Of a stretch of DNA of 5,666 nt, positions 1 through 4,659 are shown in pieces. How positions within the stretch are numbered: position 1 is the first letter of the stretch; each line of letters opens with the position of its first letter. Under the pieces are notes generated by a model. It was given only the letters and a program-made list of their open reading frames with translations, did no database searches and was not told where the DNA came from. Source of the stretch: an uncultured Megasphaera sp. (lineage in GTDB: Bacteria > Bacillota > Negativicutes > Veillonellales > Megasphaeraceae); assembly GCA_902464195.1 (NCBI GenBank), contig CABQJB010000135.1, forward strand, positions 1 through 5,666, written 5' to 3'. Position numbers and translations under genes: made by a program.

Positions 1-19
1 ATCGCCTGTATGCGATATC

Positions 20-225
20 GTAGGGGCCGTCCCAGAGCCTTTCTGCCCTATCGATGCAGGACGATTACTCAAACGGATGACAGCGGCGGGCGGCCCGCTA
101 CGTGCTGAGGACTTCCCGAAGCATCGTTGTCAGTTTGAGTCTGTCGCGGCGGAACGCCGCATCTGAATCCAAGCGACCTGCGAACTGCGACCGGCGGCAT
201 GCGGGACGCCCTTTGGGCGTCCCAC
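20..225 (+). repeat. Intergenic structured repeat, copy A (full length)
   Basis: This is a non-coding stretch downstream of cbiC; positions 1-19 show nothing recognisable. It opens with GTAGGGGCCG (20-29) and closes with a perfect 9-bp hairpin (203-211 with 215-223, loop TTT), 2 nt from the cbiC stop codon at 226-228. Its left half (20-45, 55-77, 81-102) aligns with the minus strand of 2515-2410 (copy B). Its right half (106-182) aligns with the minus strand of 3886-3812 (copy C). My hand counts are 22/26, 18/23 and 19/22 for the left blocks, and 31/46 plus 23/27 for the right. Between the halves lie a hairpin at 146-160 and three 7-bp units at 174-194. Its orientation is opposite to copies B and C. 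It could be a MITE-like element or a structured RNA. The homology is directly visible; the function is not. Confidence 0.75.
203..223. other. Perfect 9-bp hairpin just after cbiC
   Basis: GGGACGCCC and GGGCGTCCC pair completely around a 3-nt loop. In the cbiC transcript the hairpin begins 2 nt after the stop codon, so it could protect the mRNA 3' end or slow polymerase. No U-tract follows it on either strand, so it is not a canonical intrinsic terminator. It corresponds to the terminal hairpins of copies B (2276-2297) and C (3780-3799), whose stems differ in sequence but remain paired. Confidence 0.7.
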
Positions 226-855
226 CTATCCTCTCGTCAGGCGGTAGATAAGAGCGTTGCAGATGGCGGCGGCGATGGTGCTGCCCCCTTTCCGGCCTTT
301 GGCGACGATGTAGGGGACGCCGGCTTCCATGATGACTTCTTTGGCATAGACGACGTTGACGAATCCGACAGGGACGCCGATGATCAGGGCCGGCCGCATC
401 TTCCCGGCATCGATAAGTTCCCGCAGGCGCAGGAGGGCTGTCGGGGCATTGCCGACGGCGACGATGACCGGCCCTTCCAGGGCTGCGGCTTTATCCATGG
501 AGGCCTGGGCCCGCGTTGTCCCCTGCGCTTTGGCAGCGGCGGCCACGTCTTCATCGGCCATGAAGCAGACTTTGCGGCAGCCCAGTTTCTTAAGGCCCGG
601 CTGGCTGATACCCATGCAGGCCATGTTGGTGTCGGTCACGATGGTACAGCCATCTTTTAGGGCCGCCAGGGCCCGGTCGACGGCGCCGGGGCTGAAGCGC
701 AGGTTGCGGACATAGTCAAAATCAGCACTGGTGTGGACGACGCGCTTGATAATGTCTTTTTCATCCGGCGGCAGGATGATGTCGCCTAATTCGTCTTCAA
801 TGATTTCCATACTGCGCCGTTCGATATCGGCTGGTAAAATGTGTTCAATTTTCAT
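226..855 (-). CDS. cbiC: Cobalt-precorrin-8 methylmutase (CbiC/CobH)
   Basis: This cytoplasmic mutase moves the methyl group from C11 to C12 of (cobalt-)precorrin-8, giving cobyrinate, the substrate of the neighbouring CbiA. The protein is 209 aa, the usual family length. Visible family motifs are VHTSADFDY (40-48) with the expected catalytic His at 41, VTDTNM (73-78), TTRAQASM (113-120), AVGNAPTAL (133-141), IGVPVGFV (159-166) and the C-terminal RKGGSTIAAAICNAL (188-202). The frame stays open for 53 codons upstream, but those codons only overlap cbiA. The ATG at 855 follows an AAGGAAGG site and gives the family N-terminus MKIEHILPADIE. The gene overlaps the 3' end of cbiA by 11 nt, which suggests translational coupling. 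It is the last gene of the cluster in this window. The family call is very secure; the cobalt-early substrate is inferred from cbiG. Confidence 0.97.
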   Translation of the reverse strand: MKIEHILPADIERRSMEIIEDELGDIILPPDEKDIIKRVVHTSADFDYVRNLRFSPGAVDRALAALKDGCTIVTDTNMACMGISQPGLKKLGCRKVCFMADEDVAAAAKAQGTTRAQASMDKAAALEGPVIVAVGNAPTALLRLRELIDAGKMRPALIIGVPVGFVNVVYAKEVIMEAGVPYIVAKGRKGGSTIAAAICNALIYRLTRG

Positions 856-2251
856 GAGTTCCTTCCTTTCGATGGATGCAGGCTGCGACGAAGCGGGCGG
901 CCCAGTCCCGTTTCCCCAGGAAATGGATATGGGGATAGCCGCCAACGAAGTGGTCGTCCGCCATGATGCAGGGCCAATGGCGCTGGCTCCCGGCCTTATA
1001 AGCCGTAAAATCATGACCGCTGTCCGTACTGTCCGAATAGTGGAATTCGTGAGCCGTCACAGTGTCGCCAGCGTGGCAGAGCAAATTATCTTTTTCAGCC
1101 CTAAGGGTGACGTAACCGAAACGCTTCAGGGACGAGGTCATGAAGGTTTCGCCAGGTACGGCGCCGACCCAGGGCCACAGGCGGTCCTGGCTGTCGCGAA
1201 AGGCCTGATGGAGATACATGAATCCCCCACATTCGGCGATGCACGGCAGCCGGGCATCCAAGGCACGGCGGAGGGATGCGCGCATCGACGCGTTCCGGCT
1301 CAAGGCCTGAGCGTACAGTTCGGGATAGCCGCCGCCGAGATAGACGCCGTCGCAAGGCGGCAATGCGCTGTCGTGGAGGGGGCTGAAAAAGGCCAAATCC
1401 GCGCCGGCCTGCTGCAAAATCTGGAGGCTGTCTTCATAATAGAAACAGAAGGCTTCATCTTTGGCGACGGCAATGACGGCCCGTTCCGCTACCGATGGTG
1501 CCAAGCTTTGGCCTGGGCCCGGCAAGGGAGCTGCCTGACGGGCACAGGCCAGGAGTTCGTCGATGGCGACGGTCCTTTCGGCCTGGGCGGCCAAGGCAGC
1601 CATTTTTTCCTGAAGGTTGGCAATTTCACCGGCCGTGACCAGGCCCAGATGACGGCTGGAAAAGGTACAGTCCGGCATGTCTGGGAAGCATCCCAAGGCC
1701 TTCAGGCCCGATGCCTTCTCCCAAGACGCTTTGAAATGCTCATAGACCATGGGCTTGATGCGGTTGACGATGAAGCCGGCGACGTGGCTGTCAGCCCGGA
1801 AATCAGCCAGCCCTTTTAGCACGGCAGCCAGCGACAAGCCGGCACCGCGGCCGTCGACGACGAGTACGACCGGCGTGTCTGTCGCTACAGCCAAGTCATA
1901 GGCGCTGGCCTCCGAATCCGTGCCGACGCCGTCATAATAACCCATGGCCCCTTCCAATATGGCTATATCGGCTTCAGCGCCATGGCGCAGCAGTGTATCC
2001 CGGGCGGCTGCGGCCCCCTGCTCATGGCGGCCGAAGAGAAAGAGGTCCAGATTATACGACGGCGTATCCAGGATCTGGCGGTGGAACATGGGGTCAATAT
2101 AATCGGGACCGCTCTTAAAAGCGGCCGGCGACAGGCCGCGGTCTTTGAGGGCCTGCAGCAAAGCGCAGACCACCGTCGTCTTGCCGCTGCCACTGCAAGG
2201 GGCGGCCAGCAACAAGCGTGGAACCGGCGTTCCTTGTATAGATGAGAGCAT
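845..2251 (-). CDS. cbiA: Cobyrinate a,c-diamide synthase (CbiA), glutamine-hydrolysing
   Basis: The enzyme uses ATP and glutamine to amidate the a and c carboxylates of cobyrinate. The protein is 468 aa, normal for CbiA. The N-terminal synthetase domain shows the P-loop PCSGSGKTT (18-26), KSGPDYIDPMFH (46-57), EGAMGYYDG (100-108) and VNRIKP (162-167). The C-terminal class I glutaminase-like domain shows YLGGGYPEL (304-312), the nucleophile Cys341 in CIAECGGFMYL, HEFHYS (401-406), and His443 in YPHIHFLG as the likely catalytic His. The frame runs open to 2452, but those 67 extra codons read through an intergenic repeat and encode RPAACDP-like heptads. The ATG at 2251 has AAAGGAG 6 nt upstream and gives a family-like N-terminus, so I chose it. 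The aerobic homologue CobB has the same fold; cbiG in the cluster favours CbiA. Confidence 0.96.
   Translation of the reverse strand: MLSSIQGTPVPRLLLAAPCSGSGKTTVVCALLQALKDRGLSPAAFKSGPDYIDPMFHRQILDTPSYNLDLFLFGRHEQGAAAARDTLLRHGAEADIAILEGAMGYYDGVGTDSEASAYDLAVATDTPVVLVVDGRGAGLSLAAVLKGLADFRADSHVAGFIVNRIKPMVYEHFKASWEKASGLKALGCFPDMPDCTFSSRHLGLVTAGEIANLQEKMAALAAQAERTVAIDELLACARQAAPLPGPGQSLAPSVAERAVIAVAKDEAFCFYYEDSLQILQQAGADLAFFSPLHDSALPPCDGVYLGGGYPELYAQALSRNASMRASLRRALDARLPCIAECGGFMYLHQAFRDSQDRLWPWVGAVPGETFMTSSLKRFGYVTLRAEKDNLLCHAGDTVTAHEFHYSDSTDSGHDFTAYKAGSQRHWPCIMADDHFVGGYPHIHFLGKRDWAARFVAACIHRKEGTHEN
861..868 (-). promoter_or_regulatory. Ribosome binding site of cbiC, inside cbiA
   Basis: AAGGAAGG lies 5 nt before the ATG at 855 and within the last codons of cbiA. 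It fixes the cbiC start against the longer open frame. The bases just upstream (865-882) resemble the leaders of cbiET and cbiA. Confidence 0.8.
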
Positions 2252-2257
2252 GAGAAT

Positions 2258-2264
2258 CTCCTTT
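2258..2264 (-). promoter_or_regulatory. Ribosome binding site deciding the cbiA start
   Basis: AAAGGAG lies 6 nt before the ATG at 2251. It rules out the upstream starts in the same open frame, which lie in the repeat. The site is 11 nt downstream of the terminal hairpin of copy B, the same spacing as at cbiET. Confidence 0.88.
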
Positions 2265-2271
2265 CGTGAAT

Positions 2272-2515
2272 GTAGGGGCCGCCTGATAAGGCGGCCCGCA
2301 GGCCGCAGGTCGCAGGTCGCAGGCCGCGGGTCGCAGGCCGCAGGCCGCGGGTCGCAGGCCGCAGGCCGCGAAAACCATGCCCATATTGGTCGTTCAGGGG
2401 TATAGCCAACTGTTCGCAGCGAGCCGCCAGCCACCGCTGTCCGTTTTGGCAACCGTCTTGCACCTCCCGTTGGTCGGCACCTGACGGGCCAAAAAGGCTT
2501 TAGGTCGGCCCCTAC
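2272..2515 (-). repeat. Intergenic structured repeat, copy B, with 10-bp terminal inverted repeats
   Basis: This 244-bp element fills almost the whole gap between cbiET and cbiA. Its ends are perfect inverted repeats, GTAGGGGCCG at 2272-2281 and CGGCCCCTAC at 2506-2515. Read on the minus strand, its left part matches copy A, apart from an insertion of about 19 nt after the first 26 positions. It then runs through a diverged middle (about 2409-2371), a 7-bp tandem array (2370-2297) and an 8-bp perfect hairpin (2276-2283 with 2290-2297, 6-nt loop). I see no transposase or exact target duplication; the flanks GTGAAT and GTAAAC are only similar. It could be a MITE-like insertion or a structured leader of cbiA. 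No promoter is evident in it, so cbiA is probably read from upstream. Confidence 0.78.
2297..2370. repeat. 7-bp tandem repeat array, about 10.5 copies of CGCRGGY
   Basis: Ten complete units and a final CGCG run without interruption. Three variants occur: a = CGCAGGC, b = CGCAGGT and c = CGCGGGT, in the order a b b a c a a c a a. The c-a-a block repeats, giving a 21-bp higher-order period. On the minus strand the array reads as TGCGRCC units, the same orientation relative to the element as the shorter tracts in copies A and C. Since 21 bp is seven codons and no stop occurs, it lengthens the cbiA frame artificially. Confidence 0.95.
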
Positions 2516-2533
2516 GTAAACCCCTGTCGGGAT

Positions 2534-3754
2534 CTAAGCCTTCCCTGCGTCCCGACGGACGGCTGTCATGATATAGACTGGGTTCTGGGCCATCATGAGG
2601 TGATGCTGGCCGACTTGTTTACTGCGGGCCGTGCTGACCTGGGTGATGTCCAGCTGGTATTCGCCATGAGCGGCATAATACGCCGTGACGGCAGCCAGGG
2701 TTTCCAAGGTAATGGCTGTGATGACGATGCGGCAGGCTTTATTCTTGTCGTACAGGTCATTGAGGATAGCCGCCAGATTGCCTTTGGTCCCGCCAATGAA
2801 GGCATAGTCCGGTGCGATGTCTAGGGCCTTCAAAGTCTGGCTGGCATCGCCGGCGACGACGGTAACGTTGAGCAGGCTGAAATGGCGGATATTCTGCTGC
2901 AATACGGCCAGAGCGTCCTCATTGATTTCAAAGGCATAGACATGGCCAAAAGGAGCCTGCAAGGCCAGTTCGACCGTACACGAGCCGGTCCCGGCCCCAA
3001 TGTCACAGACAATGGCGTCCGCTTCCGGAGCCAGTTTGGACAGGGCGACACTGCGGATTTCCTGCTTGGTCATGGGCGCTTTACCGCGCAGGAAAGTTTC
3101 GTCGGGCAGGCCGTGGACGGGCCGCGCCCAGGACCGGGCTTTTTCGTTTTCTATCATCATGACGGCCAGGGCATCGTCCGGACGGTCGGTGAAATCGGCA
3201 GCCGTCCCACGGAGGATAGTTTCATGATCATAAGATAAATCGCAGCCAATGGCTACGGACACCGTATCCAGGCCGGCCTGGCAGAGTTCCCGGCACAAGG
3301 CCGCCGGCGAGTCGGCCCCGCCTGTCAAGACAAAGACTTTACGGTGCTGGCAGACGGCGGCGACGAGGGATTCCCGGCGGCCATGACGGCTGACGATAAA
3401 GGCGTCGTTCCATGTCGTCTGCAAAGCAGCCGCAAAGTAGACAAGGCTGCTGATGCCGGCTATGCGGGTTACCGTGCAGCCTGGGATGTCCGTGAGCAAG
3501 GCGGCCAGGCTGCAAAAGCCGACGTCGCCGGACACGAGGACGGCCATGGGCCCTTCCTCGGCAGACAAAGAAGCGGCAAGACGGCAAATATCGTCGCGCC
3601 GGTACGTCGCGACCAGGCGCTTCCCGGAAGCCGCAAAAGGCGCCAACATCCGCTTGTCGCCGACGAGGATGGGCGAAGCCTCTATGGCCGCTTTCGCCTG
3701 CCCCGTCAACAAGGCCGGATTGCCGGGTCCCGTGCCGATAATATATACGTGCAT
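2534..3754 (-). CDS. cbiET: Fused cobalt-precorrin C5- and C15-methyltransferase, decarboxylating (CbiET/CobL)
   Basis: This bifunctional SAM-dependent enzyme methylates C5 (CbiE half) and C15 (CbiT half). The CbiT half also decarboxylates the C12 acetate, giving (cobalt-)precorrin-8 for CbiC. The protein is 406 aa, the usual length of the fusion. The CbiE half (about 1-205) is a tetrapyrrole methylase with GTGPGNPALLT (7-17), VSGDVGFCS (74-82), IAGISSLVYFAA (98-109) and SRHGRRES (122-129). The CbiT half begins at GLPDETFLRGKAPMTKQE (215-232), then shows the Rossmann SAM motif CDIGAGTGSCT (250-260), FEINEDAL (275-282) and DYAFIGGTKGNL (316-327). AAAGGAG lies 7 nt before the ATG. A 200-nt gap with a terminator-like hairpin separates it from cbiJ, and a 282-nt gap separates it from cbiA. 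Fused and split forms are both common in bacteria. Confidence 0.96.
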   Translation of the reverse strand: MHVYIIGTGPGNPALLTGQAKAAIEASPILVGDKRMLAPFAASGKRLVATYRRDDICRLAASLSAEEGPMAVLVSGDVGFCSLAALLTDIPGCTVTRIAGISSLVYFAAALQTTWNDAFIVSRHGRRESLVAAVCQHRKVFVLTGGADSPAALCRELCQAGLDTVSVAIGCDLSYDHETILRGTAADFTDRPDDALAVMMIENEKARSWARPVHGLPDETFLRGKAPMTKQEIRSVALSKLAPEADAIVCDIGAGTGSCTVELALQAPFGHVYAFEINEDALAVLQQNIRHFSLLNVTVVAGDASQTLKALDIAPDYAFIGGTKGNLAAILNDLYDKNKACRIVITAITLETLAAVTAYYAAHGEYQLDITQVSTARSKQVGQHHLMMAQNPVYIMTAVRRDAGKA

Positions 3755-3761
3755 GGTATGT

Positions 3762-3768
3762 CTCCTTT
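3762..3768 (-). promoter_or_regulatory. Ribosome binding site of cbiET
   Basis: AAAGGAG lies 7 nt before the ATG at 3754. Positions 3761-3781 match 2257-2277 of the cbiA leader at 17 of 21 bases, and all four differences are transitions. The terminal hairpin of copy C ends 11 nt upstream. Confidence 0.85.
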
Positions 3769-3775
3769 CATGGGT

Positions 3776-3890
3776 GCAGGGGCGCCCTCGTGGACGCCCG
3801 CAGGTCGCAACCGCAGGCCGCTCGGACTCAGATGCCGCGGCGCGGCAACAGTTTCAAACGGCCAACATCACTTCGAGTAACCCTCGCTCG
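3776..3890 (-). repeat. Intergenic structured repeat, copy C (right half)
   Basis: Read on the minus strand, positions 3886-3812 match copy A 106-182 with about 74% identity by hand count and one 2-nt gap. An internal hairpin (3846-3842 with 3838-3834) matches that of copy A at 146-160. About three degenerate 7-bp units follow (3825-3799). The terminal hairpin pairs 3780-3787 with 3792-3799; its one non-Watson-Crick position is G-U on the minus strand. The end GCAGGGGCG at 3776-3784 (plus strand) is one base from the copy B terminus, before an indel. The left half typical of copies A and B is missing; a terminator-like hairpin sits there instead. I found no convincing promoter for cbiET in this stretch. 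Confidence 0.7.
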
Positions 3891-3891
3891 T

Positions 3892-3918
3892 AAAAATCCC
3901 CCGAACGGGGCTGTTTTT
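3892..3918 (-). terminator. Terminator-like hairpin between cbiJ and cbiET
   Basis: On the minus strand the order is A5, a short spacer, CCCC-GTTC-GGGG (3910-3899), then GATTTTT. The hairpin lies about 45 nt after the cbiJ stop codon. The flanking A and T runs make it symmetrical, so it could also act on plus-strand transcripts. The stem has only four or five GC pairs and the T-run five bases, so it may be leaky. If strong, it would split cbiG-cbiH-cbiJ from cbiET-cbiA-cbiC. Confidence 0.6.
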
Positions 3919-3950
3919 CGCGAACTGCGACCGGCTACCTGCGACCTGCG
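3919..3950 (+). repeat. Short 7-bp repeat tract after cbiJ (fragment D)
   Basis: Four units (CGAACTG, CGACCGG, CTACCTG, CGACCTG) and a closing CG end 4 nt before the cbiJ stop codon. Positions 3920-3935 are identical to 180-195 of copy A (16 nt). The preceding TTTTCGCG also precedes the array of copy B on its minus strand. The tract is oriented opposite to the neighbouring copy C, so the two face away from each other with the terminator-like hairpin between them. Confidence 0.7.
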
Positions 3951-3954
3951 TCTC

Positions 3955-4659
3955 TCAACTCCGTTCGATGACGATAACAGTGGCGCCTGTTTGTCTGGCA
4001 GCTTCTAATTTTTCCTGGAAACCGCCGGTGCGGCCGGAGTTCTTAGTGACGACATAGCGGGCGCCGGTCTGGCGGAACATGGCCGCATTGAGTTCCGTCG
4101 TGAAGGGGCCTTGCATACAGATTACATGGGCCGGCAGGTAACCTAAATCCAGGGCCCGGCCCAACGACGGCCGGACGGGCAGGATGCGGGCATAGATGCG
4201 CTGGGTGTAATCGGGAATCTGGGCAAAGGAATCCAGGTCTTTACTGCCTGTCGTCAAAAAGATGGGGCCTGTCGTGTGGCTCAGAACTTCGACAGCTTCG
4301 CCGACGGAATGGACGGCGATGCAGCCGGCCTGGCCCTCATAGCGGCCGCGCCGGCGCTGGATGCGGCGGTACGGGACGCCGACGGCAGCACAGGCCTGAC
4401 GGATGTTGTCCGTCACAGCCGTCGCATAGGGATGGGTCGCGTCGATGACCTGAGCGATGGCTTGTTCCCGGAGAAAGGCTTCCATCTCCCCTTCGTCCAT
4501 GCGGCCAGTCACGACGGTCACGAAAGGGCTTTCCGGCACCAGGGAAGCGCCGTAATCGGTGGCGACGGACACGTAAGCCCGGATATGACAGCAGTCAGCA
4601 TAATGGGCCAGTTTCCGCCCTTCTGTCGTGCCGCCGGCGATCCAGACAGGGCTCCTCAT
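3955..4659 (-). CDS. cbiJ: Cobalt-precorrin-6A reductase (CbiJ/CobK)
   Basis: This is the NAD(P)H-dependent reductase of the corrin macrocycle, turning (cobalt-)precorrin-6A into 6B, the substrate of the CbiE half of CbiET. The protein is 234 aa, slightly below the common length of about 250. It has the family signatures in order: GGTTEGR at the N-terminus (9-15), VIDATHPYA (71-79), TTGSKDL (136-142), CMQGPFT (181-187) and TKNSGRTGGFQEKLEAA (205-221). Its ATG at 4659 shares bases with the TGA of cbiH in an ATGA overlap. The upstream GGGG, 9 nt away inside cbiH, is a weak ribosome binding site, so translation probably depends on reinitiation after cbiH. No change in base use or sign of damage is seen. 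The CobK name applies to the aerobic pathway; the cluster context favours CbiJ. Confidence 0.95.
   Translation of the reverse strand: MRSPVWIAGGTTEGRKLAHYADCCHIRAYVSVATDYGASLVPESPFVTVVTGRMDEGEMEAFLREQAIAQVIDATHPYATAVTDNIRQACAAVGVPYRRIQRRRGRYEGQAGCIAVHSVGEAVEVLSHTTGPIFLTTGSKDLDSFAQIPDYTQRIYARILPVRPSLGRALDLGYLPAHVICMQGPFTTELNAAMFRQTGARYVVTKNSGRTGGFQEKLEAARQTGATVIVIERS

Noticed and set aside
203..223. Rho-independent terminator of the operon
   Set aside because: The stem is strong but no T-run follows on either strand; it is listed as a hairpin of the repeat.
731..1819. 362-codon open frame on the plus strand
   Set aside because: It lies antisense to cbiA and cbiC, matches no family I know and follows the GC-rich codon pattern of the minus-strand genes.
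2297..2370. CRISPR-like or direct-repeat array
   Set aside because: Units are 7 bp and contiguous with no spacers, so it is a simple tandem repeat.
2252..2452. N-terminal extension of cbiA to 535 aa
   Set aside because: The extra 67 codons translate the intergenic repeat; AAAGGAG and the family start point to the ATG at 2251.
2265..2521. Exact target-site duplication around copy B
   Set aside because: The flanks GTGAAT and GTAAAC agree at four of six positions only, which chance explains.
2522..2531. Small hairpin after the cbiET stop as a terminator
   Set aside because: The stem is only 3 bp and is followed by just three T residues.
3755..3954. Cobalamin riboswitch within the cluster
   Set aside because: No conserved B12-box sequence is visible in either strand of the intergenic stretches; one could lie upstream of the window.
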